From assembly GCF_040730185.1 (NCBI RefSeq), contig NZ_CP160402.1:558001-622000 (forward strand): a DNA stretch of 64,000 nucleotides. The letters run 5' to 3'. The notes under the pieces are model-generated. The model had not been told where the DNA came from. It made no database searches and saw only the letters and a list, made by a program, of their open reading frames with translations. Positions 48,452 to 56,550 of this stretch are shown piece after piece. The position numbers and the translations under genes were made by a program. The DNA is from Streptomyces sp. Je 1-332 (GTDB lineage Bacteria > Actinomycetota > Actinomycetes > Streptomycetales > Streptomycetaceae). How positions within the stretch are numbered: position 1 is the first letter of the stretch; the number at the start of each line of letters is the position of its first letter.

Positions 48452-48488
48452 GGGGGGGTGGGGGTGGGGTGGGGTGGGGTGGGGTGGG
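48452..48488 (+). repeat. G-rich pentanucleotide repeat (quadruplex-prone)
   Basis: Seven runs of three to seven G separated by single T (G7, G5, four G4, G3). It sits 13 bp before the dioxygenase start; the C-rich strand is in that gene's message just ahead of AGGAGG. Four or more G runs can form a quadruplex on the template strand. Confidence 0.9.
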
Positions 48489-48507
48489 TTCCGGATCGGC
48501 TTCGAAG

Positions 48508-49488
48508 CTATGCGCGGGGGCGTGCGCGGGCGATGGACTCAAGTCGGTGGTCGTGGTGAATATCGCCACCGCCGCGCCGGAAGTCGCCGGGGCTCGCGCC
48601 GGTCTCGCGGCGGAAGAACCGGCAGAAGTAGGCGGGGTCCGCGAAGCCGACGCGCCCCGCGACCTGACGGACCGACAACTCCGTGCGCAGGAGCAGACGT
48701 TTGGCCTCGTGCACCCGTGCCTGCCGGATCAGTTCGCCGGGCGTGCGGCCGGTGGTCGTCTTCACCGCGTCGCTGAGGTAGCTCTCGGAGACACCCAAGT
48801 GCTGCGCGCACGCGCGCACGGTCTGCACACAGCCTTCCAGAGTGCCGAGCAGCGTCACGAACTCCGCGGCGACCGAGCCGGGTCGCGTGCGCGGCGAGGG
48901 CGCGGCCGACGTCGGCCGGCGTGCGGGCATCCGCGCCGCCCGCACCACGAGGACGTGCAGCAGGGCCCGCAGCACGCTCTCGAACCCGTCGGCCCCCGCA
49001 CGGTATTCACCGTCGAGGTCGGCGACGAGGCGCGCGGTCCGTTCGGCCGCTTCGTCGTGGAGTTCGAGCCACGAGCGTGGCCCGAGTTCTCGCAGTGCGC
49101 GGCGGTCCGCGGGGTGGTCCAGGAGGAAGTCGTCGGTGAAGAGGATGACGCTCCCTTCGAGACCGGTGACGTTCTCCCAGTGGTGGACCTGTCCGGGGGC
49201 GATGAAGCACAGGTTCGGCGGACGCAGCGGGAAGTGGGCCAGATCGACCACGTGCCCGCCGGTGCCGCCGGTGACGTGGACGATCTCGTGGAAGGTGTGC
49301 CGGTGCGGGAACGGCGCACGCGACATGGGCCCGATGGTGTCGAAGGTGCCGATGGCGAAGGGCAGCGTGTTGGGCATGGGAACTTCCAGGCGATGCGTCG
49401 GCATGCCCGGATCGCCGGGCGATCCGCTGCTGCCGTCGCCGGGTAAGCCACTGTTCCCCTCGCCGGGAAGTACCGTCGTGCCCCGCAT
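48508..49488 (-). CDS. AraC-family regulator
   Basis: 326 residues from ATG 49488, chosen for AGGAG 7 bases upstream. After a Gly/Pro/Ser-rich lead of about 30 residues come an AraC-type cupin (PFPHRHTFHEIVHVTGGTGGHVVD, HHWENVTG) and a C-terminal double HTH (CAQHLGVSESYLSDAVKTTTGRTPGELIRQARV, LSVRQVAGRVGFADPAYFCRFFRRETGASPGDFRR). The dioxygenase gene lies just downstream on the same strand and may be its target. Confidence 0.9.
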   Translation of the reverse strand: MRGTTVLPGEGNSGLPGDGSSGSPGDPGMPTHRLEVPMPNTLPFAIGTFDTIGPMSRAPFPHRHTFHEIVHVTGGTGGHVVDLAHFPLRPPNLCFIAPGQVHHWENVTGLEGSVILFTDDFLLDHPADRRALRELGPRSWLELHDEAAERTARLVADLDGEYRAGADGFESVLRALLHVLVVRAARMPARRPTSAAPSPRTRPGSVAAEFVTLLGTLEGCVQTVRACAQHLGVSESYLSDAVKTTTGRTPGELIRQARVHEAKRLLLRTELSVRQVAGRVGFADPAYFCRFFRRETGASPGDFRRGGGDIHHDHRLESIARARPRA

Positions 49489-49667
49489 GCGTACGCTCCT
49501 CACCATGACCGGGAGGCTGGTCCAGACCAGCTGACTCCCTCACCATGGCACGCGGGCCCACCGGCGGGGCAGAGGGCGGCCATGGTCCGCCGCTGAGCCG
49601 GGAGCGGCTCCCGGCGTGACAATGGTGGTGCGGAACACGCCCGCCGTTGCGGAGAGGCGGCCCACGG

Positions 49668-50426
49668 ATGCCGTACATAACAGTCACCGCGCTGAGCCAC
49701 CCCGGACTCGTACGCGACCACAACGAGGACAGCCTTGCCGTCGGCCCATGGACGCTGTGCGGGACGATGACCGAGAACCCGCAGACCCTGGGGTTCCCGC
49801 TCGGCAACCCCCTCGTCGTCGCGGTCGCCGACGGCATCGGAGGTCAGCCCGGCGGCGAGGTCGCCAGCGGTCTCGTCGTACGGCAGCTGGCGACGATCGG
49901 GCACTCGCTGGACAGCGAGCAAGCCGTCCATGACGCGCTGAACGCCTGCAACCACGCCGTGTACGCGGCGGCCGAGCGGGATCCGGAGCTGACGACCATG
50001 GGAACGACGGTCGCCGGTGTCGTGCTCCTCGGGAAGGAACTGCTGGTGTTCAACGTCGGCGACAGCAGAGTGCTCGACGTGAGCCGCCGCGGCGCGGACG
50101 GCACTCTCCGCCAGGTGAGCGTCGACGACAGCCCGCCGCCCGCGCCCGGCAGGCGCACCACGTCGATCGTCACGCAGGCGCTCGGCGGCGCGCTTCGGTT
50201 CAGCGCGATCACACCGCACGTCAGCACCCTGCCGCTGATCGGGGGCGAACGCTTCCTGGTGTGCAGCGACGGCCTGACCGACCCCGTGCCAGAGGACACC
50301 CTCGGCGAGATCCTCGCGGCCCACGACGGCGGCCGTGCGGTCTTCGAACTGTGGAAGGCCGCGATCGAGGCCGGCGGCCCCGACAACATCACGCTCGCGC
50401 TGATCACGGTCGTCGACGACGACTGA
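49668..50426 (+). CDS. PP2C-type Ser/Thr protein phosphatase
   Basis: 252 residues from ATG 49668. PPM signatures in order: HNEDSLAVG, VAVADGIGGQPGGEVAS, TTVAGVVLL, VFNVGDSRVLD, LVCSDGLTD and GGPDNITLALI, containing the Asp residues that bind two Mn2+/Mg2+. No membrane segment, so unlike PstP it is cytoplasmic. Starts at MPYITVTALSHPGLVRDHNED; the ribosome site is weak. Divergent from the AraC gene. Confidence 0.9.
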   Translation: MPYITVTALSHPGLVRDHNEDSLAVGPWTLCGTMTENPQTLGFPLGNPLVVAVADGIGGQPGGEVASGLVVRQLATIGHSLDSEQAVHDALNACNHAVYAAAERDPELTTMGTTVAGVVLLGKELLVFNVGDSRVLDVSRRGADGTLRQVSVDDSPPPAPGRRTTSIVTQALGGALRFSAITPHVSTLPLIGGERFLVCSDGLTDPVPEDTLGEILAAHDGGRAVFELWKAAIEAGGPDNITLALITVVDDD

Positions 50427-50518
50427 CCCCGAAGGGGGTCTGAAGACCGGCCCCGGGTGGTTTCGCTGCGCCCGGTGGGAAACCGGAGTCCGCTGTTGCG
50501 ATCCCGTAGGCTCGGCGA

Positions 50519-51139
50519 ATGGCGAAGTATTTTGACGTGCACCCCGAGAATCCCCAGCAGCGGAGCATCAGCACCGTGGCCGACAGCATCCGCTCCGGTG
50601 CGTTGATCGCGTATCCGACGGACTCCTGTTTCGCCCTCGGCTGCCAGCTGGGCAACCGCGACGGCCTCGACCGGATCCGGAAGATCCGGAACCTCGACGA
50701 TCGCCACCACTTCACCCTGGTGTGCGAGAACTTCGCGCAGCTCGGTCAGTTCGTGCACGTCGACAACGACGTGTTCCGTGCGATCAAGGCGGCCACCCCG
50801 GGCAGCTACACCTTCATCCTGCCCGCGACGAAGGAGGTGCCGCGCCAGCTCCTGCACCCGAAGAAGAAGACGGTCGGCGTCCGGATCCCCGACCACGTCG
50901 TCACGCAGGCCCTGCTCACCGAGCTCGGTGAGCCGCTGCTCTCCAGCACCCTGCTCCTGCCGGACGAGGAGGAGCCGCTGACCCAGGGCTGGGAGATCAA
51001 GGAGCGTCTCGACCACGTGGTGGACGCCGTGGTCGACTCGGGAGACTGCGGCACGAGCCCGACCACGGTCATCGACTTCTCCGGCGGCGAGGCGGAGATC
51101 GTGCGCCGAGGGGCGGGCGACACCTCGCGGTTCGAGTAG
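50519..51139 (+). CDS. YrdC/Sua5-domain protein, YciO-like
   Basis: 206 residues from ATG 50519. YrdC fold: IRSGALIAYPTDSCFALGC, a Lys-rich RIRKIRNLDDRHHFTLVC (nucleotide-binding loop) and PGSYTFILPATKEVPRQLLHPKKKTVGVRIPDH. TsaC/Sua5 makes threonylcarbamoyl-AMP for tRNA t6A. This sequence is closer to the YciO branch, whose role is less certain. Convergent with alkB. Confidence 0.85.
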   Translation: MAKYFDVHPENPQQRSISTVADSIRSGALIAYPTDSCFALGCQLGNRDGLDRIRKIRNLDDRHHFTLVCENFAQLGQFVHVDNDVFRAIKAATPGSYTFILPATKEVPRQLLHPKKKTVGVRIPDHVVTQALLTELGEPLLSSTLLLPDEEEPLTQGWEIKERLDHVVDAVVDSGDCGTSPTTVIDFSGGEAEIVRRGAGDTSRFE

Positions 51140-51149
51140 TCGCCAGGGG

Positions 51150-51815
51150 TCAGTCGGTGAGGCCGGTGACCCGCATGGTGATGTTCAGGCGGCCCGTTGT
51201 CAGGCCGGTCGCGGGGTCCGCGGTGCCTTCGTGGACCTTGGGCACGCCGTGGAAGATGTAACGCGAGGGGCCGCCGAAGACGAACAGGTCACCGGAGGCC
51301 AGCTCGACGTCGGTGTAGGGCTTGGTACGGGTGTCCGTGTTGCCCACGCGGAAGACGCAGGTGTCGCCGATGGACAGGGAGACCACCGGGGCGGACGACC
51401 GTTCGTCCTTGTCCTGGTGCATGCCCATCTTGGCCTGCCCGTCATAGAAGTTGATCAGCGCCGTGTCCGGGGTGTAGTCGGCCGCGGCCGCCGGGTCCCC
51501 GTCGCCGTAGGCCGTCGTGAGAGCGCGGCGGCCGAGGTCGGCCATCCACTCCGGGAAAGCGGCGACCCGGCGGCCGTTCACGTCACCGGCGGTGCGCGTG
51601 TACCGGTAGGGCTGCCAGTGCCAGCCCACGCACACCGTCCGCACGGACATGACGCCACCGCGCGGAAGCTCGGTATGGCGGATCGGCACCGGCCCCGTGG
51701 CCCACTCCCGGCACGCCGTGACGAGTTCGCGCTGCTGGTCGAGGGTGAGCCACTCCGGCACGTGTACGGCGCCGGGGGCGATCTCCCTGATGGGACGGGG
51801 GATCAGGGCGTTCAC
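51150..51815 (-). CDS. alkB: AlkB-type alkylated-DNA dioxygenase
   Basis: 221 residues from GTG 51815. Fe(II)/2-oxoglutarate-dependent repair enzyme that removes methyl groups from N1-methyladenine and N3-methylcytosine. Metal triad: His and Asp in MGMHQDKDE, His in RYIFHGVPK; the 2OG-binding Arg is in GRLNITMRVTG. Substrate-lid residues are in WHWQPYRYTR. Last gene of a five-gene repair operon; its GTG overlaps the stop of the previous gene (GTGA). Confidence 0.93.
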   Translation of the reverse strand: MNALIPRPIREIAPGAVHVPEWLTLDQQRELVTACREWATGPVPIRHTELPRGGVMSVRTVCVGWHWQPYRYTRTAGDVNGRRVAAFPEWMADLGRRALTTAYGDGDPAAAADYTPDTALINFYDGQAKMGMHQDKDERSSAPVVSLSIGDTCVFRVGNTDTRTKPYTDVELASGDLFVFGGPSRYIFHGVPKVHEGTADPATGLTTGRLNITMRVTGLTD

Positions 51816-52375
51816 GAGGTCTCCTCCGCGGGCTGACGGGTGGTGACCCAGCGGTGGTGTACGTCCCAGGTGCCGCCGTCGGCGGTGACGCCGCGCAGGC
51901 CGTCAAGGACGTCGTCCCCGGCGAGTGCGGGGACGCGGGAGTCCTGGAGGGAGGCGAACGCGTAGGTGCGGGCCGGGCCCCAGTCGGTGGAGTGGCGCAG
52001 GCGGCGGGCCAGCTGGGCGAAGCCGAGGGGCGCCGCCGCCATCACCCAGGCGTCGGGGATCTCCGCGGTCAGCCGGTGCGCGGGGCGCAGCCAGGACGCG
52101 GCGGTCTCCGGCCAGCTCACCGTGGAGAGGACCGTGCCGCCGCGTTCCGTCCATGCGGCGGCGAGGGCTTCGGCGGCGGCGCGGGACGCCGTGTCGCGGC
52201 TGTGGCCGAGGGTGACGGTCTCGATGCGGGCCTTCGGGAACGTCAACAGGCCAATGAGAGCGTCGAGTTCGACTTCGGTGTGGGCGGCGGGGGCGGGCAT
52301 GCCGGCGTGGGCGGACTGCTCGGCGGGGCCGATGAGGGGCGAGCGGGAGGATTCCCGCTCCTTCAGGAGGCTCAT
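51812..52375 (-). CDS. Unknown protein of the alkylation-repair operon
   Basis: 187 residues from ATG 52375. I do not recognise the family. It has no signal peptide and no Cys. An alpha/beta pattern is seen: ARIETVTLGHSRDTASRAAAEALAAAW, GTVLSTVSWPETAASW, AWVMAAAPLGFAQLARRL and ARTYAFASLQDSRVPALAG, somewhat like a nucleotide- or ligand-binding Rossmann half. The start overlaps the stop of the Ada-domain gene (ATGA), and the stop overlaps alkB (GTGA), so it is produced in step with both. A role in damage recognition or nucleotide handling is only inference. Confidence 0.7.
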   Translation of the reverse strand: MSLLKERESSRSPLIGPAEQSAHAGMPAPAAHTEVELDALIGLLTFPKARIETVTLGHSRDTASRAAAEALAAAWTERGGTVLSTVSWPETAASWLRPAHRLTAEIPDAWVMAAAPLGFAQLARRLRHSTDWGPARTYAFASLQDSRVPALAGDDVLDGLRGVTADGGTWDVHHRWVTTRQPAEETS

Positions 52376-52713
52376 GCTGTGCGGGTTCTTTCTGCGTCTG
52401 CTTTCCATCGAGCGTAATGAGCGGGGAGGCAGACCGCACAGGGGCGGTATCCGGCCGCGACCGCGGTGGCCTCGTCGGCGAAGAACACCCGGTGGACGGC
52501 GTAGGGGCCGCGGGCGACGGCCCGCAGCGCGGAGGGGCAGTCGAGGCGGCCGTACAGACGTCCGCGGCGGTGCCCACCGAGCGTGCCCGGCGTTCCACTC
52601 GGGTACGGCATTCCGTCCGGGCCGCACAACAGGTACGTACGCGGGCGGCGCGGCTCCCCGGCCCGGGAGAGGGCCACGGCGGAGGGCTCGGAGGGCGTCC
52701 CGGAGTGGGTCAC
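52372..52713 (-). CDS. Stand-alone Ada-type zinc domain protein
   Basis: 113 residues from GTG 52713. The segment RLYGRLDCPSALRA... HRVFFADEATAVAAGYRPCAVCLPAHYARWK matches the N-terminal Ada domain, in which four Cys hold zinc and one accepts methyl groups from phosphotriesters. Three Cys of the set are visible (DC, PC, VC), plus C30 (LLCGPDG) further upstream. There is no AraC helix-turn-helix and no Ogt domain: those parts of classical Ada are absent or on separate genes (ogt at 53483). Overlaps of 4 bp on both sides. Confidence 0.8.
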   Translation of the reverse strand: MTHSGTPSEPSAVALSRAGEPRRPRTYLLCGPDGMPYPSGTPGTLGGHRRGRLYGRLDCPSALRAVARGPYAVHRVFFADEATAVAAGYRPCAVCLPAHYARWKADAERTRTA

Positions 52714-53444
52714 GCCGCGTCGTGGAAGACCAGGCCGAGCGTGTACCGGCGCCCGGAGCGGACGGTGCTCACGCCGTGCCGCATCGGCCCGGTCGACCAG
52801 CCGCGCTTGGACGCCACGGGCCGGTCACGGGTGGTGAAGATCAGCCCGTGGCCTTGCGGCAGGGTGGTGGACGAGCCGCGTGACTGGGCGCGGGGACGCT
52901 GCTCGGTCATGATGAACTCGCCGCCGGTGAAGTCGGCTCCCGGGACGTCGAGCCCGATGACGACCTGGAGCGGGAAGAGCATGTCTCCGAAGACGTCGCG
53001 GTGCAGGGCGTTCCAGTCGCCGGGTCCGTAACGCAGCAGGATCTGCGCGGACTTGGCCTGCCCGGCCGCGTGACACATCTCCAGCCACTCCCCCAGGCTG
53101 TCGGGCCAGGGGGCGGGCTTGTCGAGTTTGGCGGCCCAGTCGCGGGCGATGGGCAGCAGCAGGGGGTAGAACGCCTCGCGCACATCCCGTACGACATCGG
53201 GGAGTTCGTGGGTGAAGTAGCGGTACTGGCCGGAGCCGAAGCGGTAGCGGGCCATGTCGATGGTGGCGCGGAAGCGGTCGGTCTCGTCGTACAGGGCTGC
53301 GATGTCGCGGCAGGCTTCGGGGGTCAGAAGCCGACCGGTGAGGGCGTGGCCGTGCTCGTCGAGCTCGGCGGCGATCGCGTCCCAGTCGCCCGCTGCGACG
53401 CGTGCGCCGACGCGGGTGTCCGCCGGGTGCGCGGTGTCGATCAT
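52710..53444 (-). CDS. 2OG-Fe(II) oxygenase (possible DNA or protein repair)
   Basis: 244 residues from ATG 53444, with GAAGGA about 10 bases upstream. Double-stranded beta-helix dioxygenase: metal His/Asp in NALHRDVFGDMLFPLQVV, distal His in PMRHGVSTVRSG, and the 2OG Arg in SGRRYTLGLVFHD. GADFTGGEFIM is a family loop. It resembles the proline-hydroxylase-like 2OG proteins often placed beside alkB and ogt. Substrate unknown. Its stop overlaps the Ada-domain start (GTGA). Confidence 0.85.
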   Translation of the reverse strand: MIDTAHPADTRVGARVAAGDWDAIAAELDEHGHALTGRLLTPEACRDIAALYDETDRFRATIDMARYRFGSGQYRYFTHELPDVVRDVREAFYPLLLPIARDWAAKLDKPAPWPDSLGEWLEMCHAAGQAKSAQILLRYGPGDWNALHRDVFGDMLFPLQVVIGLDVPGADFTGGEFIMTEQRPRAQSRGSSTTLPQGHGLIFTTRDRPVASKRGWSTGPMRHGVSTVRSGRRYTLGLVFHDAA

Positions 53445-53482
53445 GATGACGGGTCCTTCGTGGGGGTGCGTGGGCGTGCGGG

Positions 53483-53986
53483 TCAGACGAGGGTGGGTTG
53501 CAGGGCGCCCTCGTGGGTGAGGAGGTGCACCTTGCGCTCCACGCCGCCCGCGTAGCCGCGCAGGGAGCCGTCGGCGCCGACCACGCGGTGGCACGGGCGC
53601 ACGAGGAGCAGCGGGTTCGCGCCGATCGCGGCACCGAGGGCCTGGACCCGCCCGCGATCCACGCCGAGGTGCGCCGCGAGCTCGCCGTAGGTGGTGGTCG
53701 TGCCGTACGGGATCTCCTCCAGGCCGCTCCACACGCGCCGCTGGAAGTCGGTGCCGCTCGGAGTGAACTCGACGTCGAACGATCTGAGTTCACCACCAAA
53801 ATAGGCGGCCAGCTGTCGTTCGATGCCGGAGAACCGGCCGGGGTCGTGGGCCCAACTCCCCTGCACGACAGGCGCGTTCCGCTGGCCGGGCATGGACAGC
53901 GACGCCAGCGAGACCCCGCCCGCCGTAGGCACACCCACAAGCAGCAGCTGCCCGAGCGGGCTGGGGACGGTGGTGTAGACGGTCAT
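53483..53986 (-). CDS. ogt: Methylated-DNA--protein-cysteine methyltransferase
   Basis: 167 residues from ATG 53986, with GGAGG 8-12 bases upstream. Acceptor Cys in RPCHRVVGADGSLRGYAGG (usual motif begins IPCHRV; here Arg replaces Ile). DNA-binding helix region: IPYGTTTTYGELAAHLGVDRGRVQALGAAIGANP. It irreversibly removes alkyl groups from O6-alkylguanine. First gene of the repair operon, 38 bp upstream of the 2OG oxygenase gene. Confidence 0.93.
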   Translation of the reverse strand: MTVYTTVPSPLGQLLLVGVPTAGGVSLASLSMPGQRNAPVVQGSWAHDPGRFSGIERQLAAYFGGELRSFDVEFTPSGTDFQRRVWSGLEEIPYGTTTTYGELAAHLGVDRGRVQALGAAIGANPLLLVRPCHRVVGADGSLRGYAGGVERKVHLLTHEGALQPTLV

Positions 53987-54122
53987 GGGATGACCTCCCT
54001 CTCCTTGCTCTACTTCCACCCCCAACAGTGCGGGGGCGAGAGCAGGGATGCTGGCGGAAATCGGACACCGCGCTGACGTACCGCGACTGCCCGCGCCTCA
54101 CCCACCGGGACGCCGTGGTGCC

Positions 54123-54341
54123 CTAGCCCCGATCATTGACCCCCGGCTCGATGACCTCGTCCAGGACCTTTCGGACCGCCTCGTACGCTGAAGCGAAGAT
54201 CTCCGCTTTCAGGGCCTCGTTCGGGTCCTCCTTCTCGGGGCTTTCGGACTCTGCCTTCCAGTGCCGCTCCTCCTGCTGGGCCCAGGTCCGGGCTCGCTGG
54301 ATGCGGCGGAGTAGTTCGTCGGCGTCCACGGTGTCAGTCAT
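54123..54341 (-). CDS. Small acidic helical protein
   Basis: 72 residues from ATG 54341. Highly charged (many Glu, Lys, Arg) and predicted helical throughout; no Cys, no hydrophobic segment. Its start overlaps the end of the EamA transporter gene by 8 bp. No family recognised. Confidence 0.6.
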   Translation of the reverse strand: MTDTVDADELLRRIQRARTWAQQEERHWKAESESPEKEDPNEALKAEIFASAYEAVRKVLDEVIEPGVNDRG

Positions 54342-55353
54342 GCGGGGAATCTACCCACCTAAGTCCCGCGCCAGCCGGACGTGTCGAGGCGGCCGGGGTC
54401 TCCTTCGGCGGTGCGGACGGGGTTCGCTTCGGCTGTACGGACGGGGTTCGCTCCGGCAGTGCGGCCGAGGTCCGCTTCTGGCGGCGCGTCATGCTCACCC
54501 CGATGAGTACGACCGCCATCCCCGCGGCGACCCGGAAGCTGAAGGCCTCGTCGAGGACGATGGCGCCCAGCGCCACCGACACCACCGGCAGGAGGTATCC
54601 GACCGTCGCCGCGTTGGTCGCGCCCTCGTCCGCGATGATCCGGTAGGTGAGGTGGAAAGTGACGCCTGTGGCGAAGATTCCCAGGACGGCGATGGCGATC
54701 AGGGTCGTGGGGGTGACCTGGAGCGGCTGCGCTCCGCCGGCCGGCAGGGCCGGCGCCGTCAGGACCGTCGCCGCCATGAGCTGGGCGGCGGAGAGGGACA
54801 GCGTGGGCACGCCCTTCCCGACCAGGTGGTGACCCATGTACGCGAAGCCGACGGCGTAACTCGCCGCCGCACCCACGATCGCGAGGGCGCCCCAACTCGT
54901 CATCCCTGACTGCTCCCACGGGGCGAAGATCAGCGACGTACCCGCGAAACCGACGAGGAGCCCGGCGAGGCGCACCGGTCGCAGCCCTCGTTCCGTGCCG
55001 ATGGCGAGGCCGATCAGGACGGACCACAGCGGCGTCGTCGCGTTCAGCGCCCCCGCCACCCCGGAGTCCACCGTCTGCTGCCCGACGCTGAAGAGCCCGA
55101 AGGGCAGGGCGTTGCAGAAGAAGGCCGCGATGAAGATGTGTTTCCACATCGCGCGGCCCCGTGGGAGACGGTTGCGCGTGAGGAGGAGCAGGACCGTCAA
55201 GGTCGCCGCCCCGAGTGCGCAGCGCACGAGGGTCACCTGCGCGGGAGACAGGCCGTCCAGGGCCAGTTCGATCCACAAGAAGGTCGATCCCCAGAGAAGG
55301 GCGAGTACGCCCACCCTTGCCGCTGCCCACGTTCTTCCGGGGACGCCGTTCAC
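54334..55353 (-). CDS. EamA/DMT family transporter
   Basis: 339 residues. Ten membrane segments in two EamA repeats (LLWGSTFLWIELAL at the start of the first, AYMGHHLVGKG opening the second). Drug/metabolite exporters of this superfamily move amino acids, purines or drugs; substrate unknown. The cytoplasmic C-terminal tail after RRQKRTS carries three 8-residue RTPSxxPK-like repeats made by a 24-bp DNA repeat. Confidence 0.88.
   Translation of the reverse strand: MNGVPGRTWAAARVGVLALLWGSTFLWIELALDGLSPAQVTLVRCALGAATLTVLLLLTRNRLPRGRAMWKHIFIAAFFCNALPFGLFSVGQQTVDSGVAGALNATTPLWSVLIGLAIGTERGLRPVRLAGLLVGFAGTSLIFAPWEQSGMTSWGALAIVGAAASYAVGFAYMGHHLVGKGVPTLSLSAAQLMAATVLTAPALPAGGAQPLQVTPTTLIAIAVLGIFATGVTFHLTYRIIADEGATNAATVGYLLPVVSVALGAIVLDEAFSFRVAAGMAVVLIGVSMTRRQKRTSAALPERTPSVQPKRTPSAPPKETPAASTRPAGAGLRWVDSPHD
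54403..54474 (-). repeat. 24-bp imperfect tandem repeat, three units
   Basis: Units begin at 54403, 54427 and 54451 (CTTCGGCGGTGCGGACGG, CTTCGGCTGTACGGACGG, CTCCGGCAGTGCGGCCGA, each followed by a GGTTCG-like end). They lie in the tail of the EamA transporter; 24 bp keeps the frame. Confidence 0.8.
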
Positions 55354-55524
55354 TGTTGCTCTCCTTGCTCACCTGGTGCGCCAAGTGCGCCTGGTGCGCC
55401 GCACTGTGGTCCTCGGGCCGTCGTCAGTGAACGATGCCGCCGCCGACCTGAAAGGACAAGCAAAAGGTTTTGAAGCTTCTTTAAGCTCAGCTACATCCGC
55501 GATGAACCACCTCAGGACGATGGA

Positions 55525-56430
55525 CTACTTCAGGACGCTGACCCCGTTCGCCGTCACGATGGCGGCGATGGCCAGCCACTCCACCCAGTCCAGGGACTGC
55601 CCCAGGACGACCATGCCCACCAGGGCCGCGAGGACGGGGTTGACGCTCATGAAGATCCCGAAGAAGCGGGCGTCGACCCGGCGCAGGGCGAGCAGGTCGG
55701 CCAGGAACGGGACCGCGGAGGAGAGGATCCCCGCAGCGGCAGCGCAGGCCAGGGCGGTGGGCGTCGGCGTGTGGTGGGCGAACACGACGATGCCGACCGG
55801 CAGATAGAGGAGCCCGGAGACTCCCGCGGCGGCGGCCGAGCCCTCGACGCCCGGGATACGGGCTCCGACCGTACGGTTCAGCAGGATGTACGAGGCCCAG
55901 CAGGCCGCGGCGAGCAGACCGAGCGCGATGCCGGCGTAGTCCGTGCTGGGTTGCGGGCGGGCCAGCGCGACCACCGCGGCCCCCGCCACGACCGCGCAGC
56001 CGAGGTCCACCGCACGGCGGGAGGCGGCCAGCGCGACCGTCAGCGGGCCCAGGAACTCCAGGGTCACCGCGAGGCCGAGGCCCACGCGGTCGATCGCGGT
56101 GTACAGCGAGAGGTTCATGGTGGCGAAGACCGCCGCCAAACACAGCAGCGGCCACCACTGGCGCCAGGTGAAGGCGCGCACCTTGGGCCTGCCCACGGCC
56201 AGCAGCACGGCTCCGGCGACCCATTGCCGTACGGCCACGACGCCGGCGGGACCGATGACGCCGAACGCCAGGGCGCCCGTGGCGGCGCCGACCTGGTTGG
56301 ACAGACCACTGCCGAACATCATCACCATGCCCGGGAGGCGGCCACCTCGCCAACTCCGGTCCGGGTCACCGGCATGCGTCGGGGATCCCTGAACTTCGGC
56401 GGGCACGGTTCGGCTCTGGGACGTTCGCAT
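55525..56430 (-). CDS. EamA/RhtA-like exporter
   Basis: 301 residues from ATG 56430 (an earlier in-frame start at 56505 would cross the promoter repeats). Ten membrane segments in two repeats; motifs FATMNLSLYTAIDRVGLGLAVTLEFLGPL and FFGIFMSVNPVLAALVGMVVLGQSL are close to RhtA-type threonine/homoserine exporters. Divergent from a LysR-type regulator, which probably controls it. Confidence 0.88.
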   Translation of the reverse strand: MRTSQSRTVPAEVQGSPTHAGDPDRSWRGGRLPGMVMMFGSGLSNQVGAATGALAFGVIGPAGVVAVRQWVAGAVLLAVGRPKVRAFTWRQWWPLLCLAAVFATMNLSLYTAIDRVGLGLAVTLEFLGPLTVALAASRRAVDLGCAVVAGAAVVALARPQPSTDYAGIALGLLAAACWASYILLNRTVGARIPGVEGSAAAAGVSGLLYLPVGIVVFAHHTPTPTALACAAAAGILSSAVPFLADLLALRRVDARFFGIFMSVNPVLAALVGMVVLGQSLDWVEWLAIAAIVTANGVSVLK

Positions 56431-56482
56431 GCATCGCAGGATGCGCCACTCGCCCGCATGCGAGAAATGCATGCGAGGTCCC

Positions 56483-56520
56483 ATCCATACGCTCTGGTCA
56501 TCCATACGCTTTGGTTATCC
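56483..56520. promoter_or_regulatory. 17-bp tandem direct repeat in the divergent promoter
   Basis: ATCCATACGCTCTGGTC (56483-56499) is followed at once by ATCCATACGCTTTGGTT (56500-56516) and a third start ATCC. Just to the left, CATGCGAG occurs at 56457 and 56470. The repeats lie between the EamA gene and the LysR gene and are good candidates for regulator sites. Confidence 0.6.
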
Positions 56521-56550
56521 GTGCCCTCCAGCCGTCCCTACACTGAGGCC

